Below, one piece after another: positions 8,206 through 16,093 of a stretch of 64,000 bases of DNA (positions within the stretch are counted from its first letter, which is position 1; every line of letters begins with the position of its first letter). This DNA comes from an uncultured Alphaproteobacteria bacterium (lineage in GTDB: Bacteria; Pseudomonadota; Alphaproteobacteria; RF32; CAG-239). The DNA lies in NCBI GenBank assembly GCA_944391475.1, contig CALXTR010000001.1:124001-188000 (forward strand), given 5' to 3'. A model generated the notes under the pieces. The model did not search any database. It had not been told where the DNA came from and worked only from the letters and a program-made list of their open reading frames with translations. The position numbers and the translations under genes were made by a program.

Positions 8206-8883
8206 TTAGTATTCGGGGATGATTCTCGAATATGAAACATTGTGGATTCGTTCCATCTTTCTTCGCAGCTGAATATCCAACTCACACAAGCAAGGCGAAC
8301 CTTGATGAGTATTGACCATCCAGTAACGATTTTGAAATTTAAACTCTTCTCCAACTTTAAATTTGCGGAGAGAGCGTTTTTTCAAGTTAAGACTAAAGTC
8401 TTGTTCGAATACCGGATAGAAGTGCTCCGGATGTTCAATGTTTCCGGCTGCCCAGACAAAGGTCAACAGTTGGTTTGTTTCTTTGTCAATTACCCCACAG
8501 AGGTTGTAGGGCTTTTCGGTGAGCTTTAGTTCTTCAACTTCACTTGCGTTGAGGACTTCCGTGTATCCACGGATGATTAGCGAAGATGAAGGACGACCGT
8601 GGGTTGAAATCTTTATCGGGCTATAGCGATAAAGGTGCCCTTGATGCAAAAAGACCTGGCCGCCAACTAATGTGCGGTAGCCGCTGAGCGGTTGGTCGAG
8701 CATCTGATGAGAATTTGCCTTGGTGCTGAGGGCGTAAACTCCCATATAGGAGTAATACCATCCTAAAGTTTTGCCGTCTTTGGAAAGTACCAGAGAAACG
8801 GCATTTCCTGTGAATGTAAAACCTTGTTCCTTGAAATAACGAACCGCCTTTTCGCGGGTCAAAAACAATGATAACGCTGCCAT
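8206..8883 (-). CDS. Hypothetical protein, cytoplasmic
   Basis: This is an unrecognised 225-residue protein with no signal peptide or membrane segment. The N-terminus (MAALSLFLTREKAVRYFKEQ) looks helical and is followed by beta-rich segments. Aromatic-rich elements such as EHFYPVFEQDF and a basic C-terminus (LRRKMERIHN) stand out. I preferred ATG 8883. An in-frame GTG at 8922 would add 13 residues, and neither has a strong Shine-Dalgarno. It has its own terminator and is divergent from the DUF218-like gene, so it is probably transcribed alone. Confidence 0.6.
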   Translation of the reverse strand: MAALSLFLTREKAVRYFKEQGFTFTGNAVSLVLSKDGKTLGWYYSYMGVYALSTKANSHQMLDQPLSGYRTLVGGQVFLHQGHLYRYSPIKISTHGRPSSSLIIRGYTEVLNASEVEELKLTEKPYNLCGVIDKETNQLLTFVWAAGNIEHPEHFYPVFEQDFSLNLKKRSLRKFKVGEEFKFQNRYWMVNTHQGSPCLCELDIQLRRKMERIHNVSYSRIIPEY

Positions 8884-8992
8884 AATATTTAATTTAAATG
8901 TTATAAAAATTTTTATTTGCACCTAATGTACAAAAAAATAGACTTAAAAGCAAGTAAAAAATGAATTATGGCCAAAATTCTGCAAAAAATGC

Positions 8993-9021
8993 TTGCCTTC
9001 TGAGAAGAATTGTGCTACTAC
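8993..9021 (+). promoter_or_regulatory. Putative sigma-70-type promoter for the gene at 9069
   Basis: TTGCCT (8993-8998) and TACTAC (9016-9021) are separated by 17 bases. Transcription would begin about 40 bases before the ATG at 9069. The 5' leader is AT-rich and lacks an obvious Shine-Dalgarno sequence. The -10 box is a moderate match only. Confidence 0.4.
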
Positions 9022-9068
9022 ACCCAGCAAACAGTATTTATTTTATTAATTTTTAATTTTTTTTTATT

Positions 9069-10013
9069 ATGGCTAAAAAGTTAAATTCAGAAGAACGTGC
9101 AGAGATTATACAAATTGCAAGTTGGGGAGTATATCACAGCGGTGATGTTATGGCTTATAATGCCAGCGTTGGTTGTTTCCAGCCGGTCGAGAGCTTTATA
9201 CTCCAGAATATTCCCGAAGTTGATGCATTAATGGTTATCGGCGGTTATCCTCGTCCGATTGTCCATGCGGCAAAGATACTCAATGCTTATCAAGATAAAT
9301 ATGGCAAATTGCCAGAGTTTATGACGGTAGGCGCCGGTCCTAACAAAGGACAAATGCTGGTAGATAGTGTTAATGTCTTGACCGAAGACGCATTGATTAT
9401 GATGGGGTTCAATCCTGATTGGGTGAAAAAAAATCATATTCACTCAGAGGGAAATAACACACTTGCTACTATTGCCGAGATTAAGCAGATTGTAGTGCAT
9501 TCGGTAGCAATGCGTTTCCAAAATCGACCTCGTATCGCAGTGGTTACTGAACCTGGATACTTGTTACGCTTGGCGCAGGAATTGTCTTTTTATATTCCTG
9601 AATATGAATTTATATACTACGAAACTCCCGTGACCAAAGACAAAAAACGTACTTTTGATTGCGAAAGTTTTGATGGTTATGGCGCCGATATCATTTTGGC
9701 TTGTGCTTGGCAATCTATGCATGAGTGGAATGAGAAGCGCTTACCTCTTACTACAGAAAAAATGAAATCAGCGCCAACTGTTGAACAAATACGCAAATTT
9801 GTCGGGTTAGGCTATTGTTTTTATATGACCCCTGAAATGCTTGAGGAGCTGGGGTATAGTGATGAGGAAATTTATCTGATGCATGAAACCAGATATAAAG
9901 AAGTGTTGGGTGTTGATGCCAGTGGTTTGAAAGTTTCTCAACCAATGCCTGATGCAGATACCAAAGTCTTTATGGAAAAGGTATCGAGGTTGATTGCAGA
10001 GGTAAAAAAATAA
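9069..10013 (+). CDS. DUF218 (YdcF/SanA/ElyC-like) family protein, cytoplasmic
   Basis: The 314-residue protein has a Rossmann-like core with VDALMVIGGYPRP, MTVGAGPNKGQ and the family-type HSEGNNTLATIAEIK (E-x-x-NT) motif, in the order expected for DUF218 proteins. Members such as E. coli YdcF bind S-adenosylmethionine, while SanA and ElyC affect the envelope. This copy lacks a membrane anchor, and its longer C-terminal half is not part of the usual domain. The biochemical role is unknown. It stands alone between its own promoter and two terminators. Confidence 0.6.
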   Translation: MAKKLNSEERAEIIQIASWGVYHSGDVMAYNASVGCFQPVESFILQNIPEVDALMVIGGYPRPIVHAAKILNAYQDKYGKLPEFMTVGAGPNKGQMLVDSVNVLTEDALIMMGFNPDWVKKNHIHSEGNNTLATIAEIKQIVVHSVAMRFQNRPRIAVVTEPGYLLRLAQELSFYIPEYEFIYYETPVTKDKKRTFDCESFDGYGADIILACAWQSMHEWNEKRLPLTTEKMKSAPTVEQIRKFVGLGYCFYMTPEMLEELGYSDEEIYLMHETRYKEVLGVDASGLKVSQPMPDADTKVFMEKVSRLIAEVKK

Positions 10014-10040
10014 ACTTTCTAAATTTGCTTTTTTTGTGGG

Positions 10041-10074
10041 GGCAGTCTGTTGAGAAACAGGCTGTCTTTTTTTG
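10041..10074 (+). terminator. Intrinsic terminator after the DUF218-like gene
   Basis: GGCAGTCTGTT pairs with AACAGGCTGTC through 9 Watson-Crick and 2 G-T pairs, followed by seven T residues. Confidence 0.75.
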
Positions 10075-10078
10075 CAAT

Positions 10079-10114
10079 AAAAAAACTCCTCGGAATTTTC
10101 CGAGGAGTTTTTTG
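10079..10114. terminator. Bidirectional terminator next to nifJ
   Basis: AAAAAACTCCTCGG and CCGAGGAGTTTTTT form a 14-bp perfect inverted repeat around AATTTT. It is 16 bases after the nifJ stop codon on the minus strand and is its most likely terminator. Confidence 0.9.
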
Positions 10115-10129
10115 TTTGTCAGAGGTTAC

Positions 10130-13100
10130 TTATTCACCAATTTTGAACTCAGACATATGTTCTAACAGAGAGCGTTTTTCATTTACATTCTCTTGAGCCT
10201 TGTTGAGCAAGGTTTCATAGCGTTCCGGATTTTGTTTGTTGACAATCTGGAAACGAGTTTCGTTAGACATATAGTCGGACAGCGGTTTGCTCGGCGCTTT
10301 TGAATCCAACATCAGAGGAGCTTTGCCTTCTTTGATGTTTTCCGGATTGTAACGATAAAGCGGCCAGCTGCCGGTCTCAACAGCGTTCTTCTGGTGAGCT
10401 AAACCATCGGCTAAGTTAAAGCCCTGAGCAATGCAGTGCGAGTAAGCAATGATGATGGAAGGTCCATCATAAGCCTCAGCTTCGTTCATGGCTTTGATAA
10501 CTTGTGCATCGTTGGCACCAAAAGCAACTTGAGCAACATAGACATTGCCATAAGACATAGCAATCATACCCAAGTCTTTCTTCGGCAAGGCCTTACCGGC
10601 AGTGGCAAATTTAGCAGATGCACCCATCGGGGTAGCTTTAGACTGCTGTCCGCCAGTATTAGAATATACACCGGTATCCATTACCAAGATGTTGATGTTG
10701 CGGCCAGATGCAATAGCGTGGTCCAAACCGCCGAAGCCAATATCATATGCCCAGCCGTCACCACCTAAGATCCATACAGATTTCTTAATCAGGTAGTCGG
10801 CCAGTTTATCCAAGTGTTTAGCCTCAGGAGTGTTGATACCGGCGAGTTTTTCGCGCAGTGCTTTAACATTGTCGCGTTGTTCGTCAATTTCAACATCGGT
10901 TGACTGCGGGTTGTTCAAGATTTTTTCTACCAACTCAGCACCAATCTTGTCTTTCAAACCATTCAACAGGTCTTTGGCAAAATGGGTTTGTTGGTCGATG
11001 GAAAATCTCATACCCAAGCCAAACTCGGCGTTGTCTTCAAACAAAGAGTTTGCCCAAGCCGGACCATGACCTTTTTCGTCTTTGGCATAAGGGGTGGTCG
11101 GCAAGTTACCAGAGTAAATTGAAGAACAACCGGTAGCGTTGGCAACAACCATGCGGTCACCAAACAACTGAGTCAACAATTTGACATACGGAGTTTCACC
11201 GCAGCCGGCGCAGGCACCAGAGAACTCAAACAGCGGCTGAATAAGCTGTGTGGTCTTGGGCAGGTTCTTAACTACTTCGGTACGTTTTACATAAGGAAGT
11301 GTGCTAAAGAAGTTCCAACAAGCTTTTTGCACATCAAGGTGGTTTTCAATGTGATCCATATTGATGGCTTTTCTTTCCGGATTTTCTTTGTTTTTAGACG
11401 GGCAGGCGCTCACACAGATACCACAACCGGTGCAGTCTTCGGGTGACATTTGCCAGATGAACTGTTTACCGGCAAATTCTTTGCCTTTATAAGCGGCAGA
11501 TTTGAAACCGGCAGGAGCATTTTTGAGCTCAGCCTCATCAGCAACTTTCATACGGATTACACCGTGCGGGCAAACCAGTGAGCATTTTCCGCATTGGATA
11601 CAAGTATTGGGATCCCACACCGGAATTTCGGTTGCGATGCAGCGTTTTTCATATTGTGTGGTTCCGGTCGGCCAGGTACCGTCAACAACTTGCTCAAAGG
11701 CAGATACCGGAAGTTCATTACCGCGGTCGGCAATAATTTCGCCGGTGAGCTTCTTAACAAATTCCGGAGCATCAGCCGGAACCGGCAGATTGCGGTGGAA
11801 TTTGGAAGTAACGTTAGACGGATATTTAACCTCGTGCAAGTGTTCCAAAGAGGCATCAACCGCAACAAAGTTCTTTTGAACAATGGCGTCGCCTTTCTTG
11901 CTGTAGGTTTTCTTAATTGCATTCTTGATTTGGGCAATAGCCTCATCTTTGGGCAAGATGTTGGAAATTGCAAAGAAGCAGGTCTGCATTACGGTATTAA
12001 TGCGCATGCCCATACCGGTTTGGCGGGCAACTTCTACCGCATTAATGGTATAAAACTTGAGCTTTTTGTTGATGATTTCCTCTTGAACCTCAATTGGGAG
12101 GTGATCCCATACTTCTTCAGCGCTGTATGGAGCGTTGAGCAAGAAGGTGGCTCCGGGTTTGGCAATCTTTAAGATGTCTACCTTAGCCATGAACGGGAAT
12201 TGGTGACATGCCACAAAATCGGCTTTGCTGATGAGGTATGCAGCTTTAATCGGATTGTCAGAAAAACGCAAGTGCGAAGTGGTCATAGAACCAGACTTGC
12301 GAGAATCGTAAACAAAATAGCCTTGGCCGTATTTACCGGCATCTTCTGCAATAATCTTAATGGAGTTTTTGTTAGCACCAACGGTACCATCTGCACCCAA
12401 GCCGAAGAATACGGCACGAACAACATCTTTGGGTTCGGTATCAATAGAATCGTCATACGGCAAAGAAGTCTTGTTGACATCATCATTGATACCAACGGTG
12501 AAACCGTTAATCGGTTTGGCAGAAGCGCCATTGTCATAAACAGCTTTGACCATGCCAGGGGTGAATTCTTTAGAAGACAAACCATAGCGGCCGCCGAAAA
12601 TGCGTGGCATATTGGCGATTTCACCATTGGCAAAAGCTTGGGTCAAGGTGGCAACTACGTCAAGGTAGAGAGGTTCACCGGTAGAGCCGGATTCTTTGGT
12701 TCTATCTAAAACATTAACAACCTTAACACTCTTGGGCAGAGCTTTTAAGAAAGATTTTTCAGGGAACGGACGATACAGACGAACTTTTACCAAGCCGACT
12801 TTGTAGCCGTTGTTGTTGAGGTAGTTGATGGTTTCTTCAACGGTTTCGGCACCCGAACCCATGATAACGATTACTTGTTCGGCATCTTGCGGGCCAACAT
12901 AGTCAACAACATTATACTGACGACCGGAAATCTTAGCGAATTTGTTCATTTCTTCTTGAACAATGCCTTCAACCTTTTTGTAGTAGGGGTTGGAAGCCTC
13001 GCGTCCTTGGAAGAATACATCCGGGTTCTGTGCGGTACCGCGGATAACCGGTTTTTCAGGACGGAGAGCGTGTTCGGCATTGAACTGCATGTCAACGTCT

Positions 13101-13690
13101 TTGACCATTGCTCTTAAGTCGTCGTCAGAGAGAAGGGAGATTTTCTTGATTTCGTGAGAGGTACGGAAACCATCAAAAAAATGCATGAACGGTACACGGC
13201 TGCGCATGGTTGATGTTTGGGCAATGGCAGCAAAGTCGTGAGCTTCTTGTACGGAGTTGGAGCAGAGCATGGCAAAACCGGTCTGGCGGCAACCCATAAC
13301 GTCGGTGTGATCTCCAAAAATCGACAAGGCATGATATGCCAATGAACGAGCGGCAACATGCATTACAAATGGTGATAATTCACCAGCGATTTTGTACATG
13401 TTGGGGATCATTAACAACAAGCCTTGAGAGGCGGTAAAGGTGGTGGTCAAAGCACCGGCCTGGATAGAACCATGGCAAGCTCCGGCTGCACCAGCTTCTG
13501 ACTGCATTTCTTGAACTTCGGGAACAACACCCCAAATGTTCTTTTGTTGGGCGGCAGACCACGCATCTGCCCATTCGCCCATCGGTGATGATGGGGTAAT
13601 CGGGTAAATTACGCAGACTTCATTCAAACGGTGGGCAACCGAAGCGGCCGCTTCGTTACCATCCATCATTTTCATTTTCACATCTGACAT
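10130..13690 (-). CDS. nifJ: Pyruvate:ferredoxin (flavodoxin) oxidoreductase
   Basis: This single-chain 1186-residue enzyme oxidises pyruvate with CoA to acetyl-CoA, CO2 and two electrons for ferredoxin or flavodoxin. All parts are visible: the pyrimidine-binding domain (IYPITPSSPMGEWAD near the start), the CoA/transketolase-C domain, and an EKR segment. Two 4Fe-4S clusters follow (CIQCGKCSLVCP and CTGCGICVSACP, about 700-770). The C-terminal TPP domain carries ACAGCGET and GDGWAYDIGFGG. Length is normal. Oxygen sensitivity of the family and its use in fermentation point to anaerobic life. No pyruvate dehydrogenase gene is seen in the window. A GGAAGC Shine-Dalgarno precedes the ATG. Confidence 0.97.
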   Translation of the reverse strand: MSDVKMKMMDGNEAAASVAHRLNEVCVIYPITPSSPMGEWADAWSAAQQKNIWGVVPEVQEMQSEAGAAGACHGSIQAGALTTTFTASQGLLLMIPNMYKIAGELSPFVMHVAARSLAYHALSIFGDHTDVMGCRQTGFAMLCSNSVQEAHDFAAIAQTSTMRSRVPFMHFFDGFRTSHEIKKISLLSDDDLRAMVKDVDMQFNAEHALRPEKPVIRGTAQNPDVFFQGREASNPYYKKVEGIVQEEMNKFAKISGRQYNVVDYVGPQDAEQVIVIMGSGAETVEETINYLNNNGYKVGLVKVRLYRPFPEKSFLKALPKSVKVVNVLDRTKESGSTGEPLYLDVVATLTQAFANGEIANMPRIFGGRYGLSSKEFTPGMVKAVYDNGASAKPINGFTVGINDDVNKTSLPYDDSIDTEPKDVVRAVFFGLGADGTVGANKNSIKIIAEDAGKYGQGYFVYDSRKSGSMTTSHLRFSDNPIKAAYLISKADFVACHQFPFMAKVDILKIAKPGATFLLNAPYSAEEVWDHLPIEVQEEIINKKLKFYTINAVEVARQTGMGMRINTVMQTCFFAISNILPKDEAIAQIKNAIKKTYSKKGDAIVQKNFVAVDASLEHLHEVKYPSNVTSKFHRNLPVPADAPEFVKKLTGEIIADRGNELPVSAFEQVVDGTWPTGTTQYEKRCIATEIPVWDPNTCIQCGKCSLVCPHGVIRMKVADEAELKNAPAGFKSAAYKGKEFAGKQFIWQMSPEDCTGCGICVSACPSKNKENPERKAINMDHIENHLDVQKACWNFFSTLPYVKRTEVVKNLPKTTQLIQPLFEFSGACAGCGETPYVKLLTQLFGDRMVVANATGCSSIYSGNLPTTPYAKDEKGHGPAWANSLFEDNAEFGLGMRFSIDQQTHFAKDLLNGLKDKIGAELVEKILNNPQSTDVEIDEQRDNVKALREKLAGINTPEAKHLDKLADYLIKKSVWILGGDGWAYDIGFGGLDHAIASGRNINILVMDTGVYSNTGGQQSKATPMGASAKFATAGKALPKKDLGMIAMSYGNVYVAQVAFGANDAQVIKAMNEAEAYDGPSIIIAYSHCIAQGFNLADGLAHQKNAVETGSWPLYRYNPENIKEGKAPLMLDSKAPSKPLSDYMSNETRFQIVNKQNPERYETLLNKAQENVNEKRSLLEHMSEFKIGE

Positions 13691-13920
13691 AAGTTTTGCT
13701 TCCTTGTAGTGTTGGTGTTATGAAAAAAAACACAAAAAAAGCCACGGATTGAGACGATTTTTAGGCCTAATCTTCTGGCTTGGTTAACTCTGATATAGAA
13801 TCTTCCATATGGCTATTATATAGCATGATTGTTTTCAAAAAGCTATAAAATTTTGGTTCTGATTTAATAAGTTGATGTTATATTTTGGGCTTAACTAATT
13901 AAAAAAAGAACTAAAATTTT
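13691..13920. other. Intergenic region between nifJ and the lipoprotein gene
   Basis: About 230 AT-rich bases hold the nifJ leader and promoter. On the minus strand a perfect TATAAT (13815-13820 as ATTATA) could be the nifJ -10 box, but I see no convincing -35 box at the right distance. TATAGC/GCTATA form a loose inverted repeat around it. No gene is evident. Confidence 0.4.
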
Positions 13921-13949
13921 TTGACAACAAATAAATTTGGAAGTATTGA
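13921..13949 (+). promoter_or_regulatory. Putative promoter of the small lipoprotein gene
   Basis: A perfect -35 box TTGACA (13921-13926) is followed after 17 bases by TATTGA (13944-13949), a weak -10. A second TATAGT starts right after it. The ATG is about 30 bases downstream. Confidence 0.45.
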
Positions 13950-13979
13950 TATAGTATCTGTGTTTTGAGGAGATTTAAT

Positions 13980-14297
13980 ATGAAAAAAATTGTTTTAGCA
14001 ATGTTTATGGTGTCGTTAACTGCGGCTTGTGCCAATTTGAGCCAATATACCAGTGTGTCAGCTAATGCTACTCCAAAAGAAAAAATGCGGGCTTGTTTGA
14101 TGAGTGAGGCAAACAGCAAACTCCAAGCCGGAACATTATTTAATAATACCATGAGTGCCACGGCTGATGAAATGGTGAATACTTGTTTGAAAAAGTTAGC
14201 TTTGCAAGCGGCTGGAATTAGTGAGGAATCGCAATCAACCGCAGAATCGATTATTGCTAATTTGAAAAATTTGAACTCAGCAATAAATGCTCAATAG
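13980..14297 (+). CDS. Small putative lipoprotein
   Basis: The 105-residue protein begins with a lipoprotein signal peptide. The lipobox LTAAC puts the lipid-modified cysteine at residue 17. The mature part is polar, predicted helical, and has two further cysteines (ACLMSE, NTCLKK) that could form a disulfide in the periplasm. ATG 13980 is preceded by GAGGAG at ideal spacing; the in-frame upstream codon has no such site. No family was recognised. It is monocistronic. Confidence 0.75.
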   Translation: MKKIVLAMFMVSLTAACANLSQYTSVSANATPKEKMRACLMSEANSKLQAGTLFNNTMSATADEMVNTCLKKLALQAAGISEESQSTAESIIANLKNLNSAINAQ

Positions 14298-14408
14298 TCA
14301 AAATCAGTTCTTAAAAGCAGCGCATCTTATTGGTGCGCTGTTTTGTTTGGATAAAAGTAAAAATTTGTATTGATTCTTTTGCTTTTGGGTGTATATTTTC
14401 TTTGCTTT

Positions 14409-14482
14409 GCGGATATAGTTCAATGGTAGAACGAGAGCTTCCCAAGCTTTTAATGCGGGTTCGATTCCCGTTATCCGCTCCA
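14409..14482 (+). tRNA. tRNA-Gly (anticodon CCC)
   Basis: The cloverleaf is complete. Acceptor arms are GCGGATA/TATCCGC and the D arm is GTTC/GAAC. The anticodon stem is AGAGC/GCTTT with loop TTCCCAA, giving anticodon CCC. The T arm is GCGGG/CCCGT with TTCGATT, followed by discriminator T and an encoded CCA. Total length is 74 nt. A terminator follows directly, so it is transcribed alone. Confidence 0.93.
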
Positions 14483-14483
14483 T

Positions 14484-14513
14484 AAAAAACTCCCCGTGAA
14501 GGGGAGTTTTTTA
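14484..14513 (+). terminator. Terminator of tRNA-Gly
   Basis: AAAAAACTCCCC and GGGGAGTTTTTT form a 12-bp inverted repeat around GTGAA immediately after the encoded CCA. Confidence 0.9.
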
Positions 14514-14529
14514 TGGGAAATAATGACTT

Positions 14530-14582
14530 GAATCGAACCCGAGAGGGCGCGAGGCGATAGAAAACTAACCGATGTTAGTTTT
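14530..14582. other. GC-rich tRNA-trailing segment with strong hairpin
   Basis: GAATCGAACCC (14530-14540) is the reverse complement of the tRNA-Gly T-arm bases 14457-14467. It is followed by GGGCGCGAGGCG (14545-14556) and a hairpin with a perfect 10-bp stem, GAAAACTAAC/GTTAGTTTTC. A near-identical GGGCGCGCGGCG follows the terminator of the other tRNA in this window (61450-61461). The function is unknown. Confidence 0.5.
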
Positions 14583-14667
14583 CGTTCCGAGCGGTGTAGT
14601 TTTGATACTTGCTAACTCTTTTTTAATTTGCTCGTGGTATTGCTGAGTTGATTTTAAGGAGACTAAA

Positions 14668-15987
14668 ATGATTGCCAGAAAAAATAATCCGCATATTTAT
14701 CCCGACGAGTATATTCCGTTTGCACAAAAGTCGTCATCAGATTTACCCGTTTCAGAAAATTCGTTTATGATTAATTTAACTGCCGGAATTATTTCGATTG
14801 CTCTGGTGTGCGGGGTGAAATTTGCCGGTTGGAATTGGTCGTCTTTAGCGGTGTTGGTGTTGTTTGTGGTGAGCTTGTCCATCGGTATCTGGGGGATGGA
14901 ATTTATCTTCCGCGGAAAACGTAGCTGGTGCGATGATATTAAAATTCGTCGTTCCGTTGCTTTAGAGCGGGTGGCTTATAAACTGCTGGCAATGTTCTTT
15001 ATTTGGGCGTTAATTGTGTTCTTGTATTGGCTATTTCCAATATATCGAGATAGTTTGTTTAATGACTATTTTACGTTCTTTCTGAATGGTTGGTGGTTCT
15101 TTGTTTTGTTTGGAGTAGCATATTTTATACTGGAAGATAAAATTTCGGTACGCGAGCATGATGCATATTGGCAGTTGGGGCGCTGGCTTTGCGGACATCG
15201 AAATGACGCCAATCGTTCGGAGATGATTGAACTTTTCCGCGGTTGGGGCGTCAAATTCTTTTTCTTGGCGCTGATGTTTCCTTATTTTATGCAGCGGATT
15301 GACTGGTTTATGAAGGCTGATTTTACTAAACTCTTCGGGTTCCCTTATGATGTGTTTGTTTGCCTGAATGAGTTTGTGTTTTTGATTGATTTATTGTTTG
15401 CAACCAGCGGATATTTTATGACATTTCGTTTGTTTAATACGCAAATACGTTCCAGCGAACCAACGCTGTGGGGATGGTTTGTGGCGGTGTTGTGCTATTG
15501 GCCATTTAATAATTTATGGAGCTATTATTTGAATTATGGTGACCAGATGCGCTGGGTTAAGGTATTTGAAAATACCGGAATTTGGTTTGTGTTATGGATG
15601 TCGGCGATATTGCTTCTGGAATTGATTTATAGTTTGGCGACCGTGGCTTTGGGATTGCGTTTTTCTAACCTGACTTATCGCGGTCTAATTACCGACGGGC
15701 CGTATCGCTTTACCAAGCATCCGGCTTATGTGTTCAAAAATATTTCGTGGTGGATGATTTCTATGCCCTTTATGTTGTTTGCAACAGATTGGCAAGTAGC
15801 ATTGCGGAGTTGTCTGTTGCTTTTGGCTGTAAACGCGCTTTATTATTTCCGTGCCAAAACAGAAGAAAACCATCTTTCTCATTATCCCGAATATGTGGAA
15901 TATGCTCTCAAAATGAATGAGAAAAGTATTTTTGCACCGGTGGCCAAAATATTGCCTTTTCTTAAATATAAGGCTCCGCAAAAATAA
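14668..15987 (+). CDS. Multi-spanning membrane protein with ICMT/PEMT-like methyltransferase end
   Basis: The 439-residue inner-membrane protein has about ten hydrophobic segments. Its C-terminal ~100 residues carry the isoprenylcysteine methyltransferase/phospholipid methyltransferase signature: GPYRFTKHPAYVFKNISWW, then RAKTEENHLSHYPEYVEY. In the family, these histidine and paired glutamate/tyrosine residues bind S-adenosylmethionine. The substrate cannot be told from sequence; a lipid or membrane-linked sugar is a reasonable guess. The N-terminal two thirds are unusually long for the family. TAAGGAGA precedes the ATG at good spacing. The gene lies alone after tRNA-Gly. Confidence 0.65.
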   Translation: MIARKNNPHIYPDEYIPFAQKSSSDLPVSENSFMINLTAGIISIALVCGVKFAGWNWSSLAVLVLFVVSLSIGIWGMEFIFRGKRSWCDDIKIRRSVALERVAYKLLAMFFIWALIVFLYWLFPIYRDSLFNDYFTFFLNGWWFFVLFGVAYFILEDKISVREHDAYWQLGRWLCGHRNDANRSEMIELFRGWGVKFFFLALMFPYFMQRIDWFMKADFTKLFGFPYDVFVCLNEFVFLIDLLFATSGYFMTFRLFNTQIRSSEPTLWGWFVAVLCYWPFNNLWSYYLNYGDQMRWVKVFENTGIWFVLWMSAILLLELIYSLATVALGLRFSNLTYRGLITDGPYRFTKHPAYVFKNISWWMISMPFMLFATDWQVALRSCLLLLAVNALYYFRAKTEENHLSHYPEYVEYALKMNEKSIFAPVAKILPFLKYKAPQK

Positions 15988-15990
15988 AAA

Positions 15991-16055
15991 AAATCCCCTT
16001 TGAAAATGATCTGTACCCCAGAAAGTGGAGGAAAAAAGGAAATCCCCTTTGAAAA
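15991..16055. repeat. 16-bp direct repeat flanking a 33-bp IS3-like end scar
   Basis: AAATCCCCTTTGAAAA occurs at 15991-16006 and again at 16040-16055. Between the copies are 33 bases beginning TGATCTGTACCCCAGAAAG, which resemble terminal inverted repeats of IS3-family elements. The second copy is the left arm of the functional terminator. The arrangement looks like an insertion or excision scar inside a terminator. The IS comparison is from memory. Confidence 0.5.
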
Positions 16056-16079
16056 AAAATATTCAAAGGGGATTTTTTT
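16040..16079. terminator. Bidirectional terminator between 14668 and 16094 genes
   Basis: AAATCCCCTTTGAA pairs perfectly with TTCAAAGGGGATTT over 14 bp, with T-rich flanks on both strands. Confidence 0.85.
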
Positions 16080-16093
16080 GTCTGCGCTGTTTT

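Noticed and set aside
10436-13117. Long plus-strand frames inside nifJ
   Set aside because: They are antisense shadows of a strongly coding gene with all PFOR motifs on the minus strand.
15991-16055. Complete miniature transposon
   Set aside because: There is only one IS-like end and no opposing inverted repeat, so at most a scar is supported.
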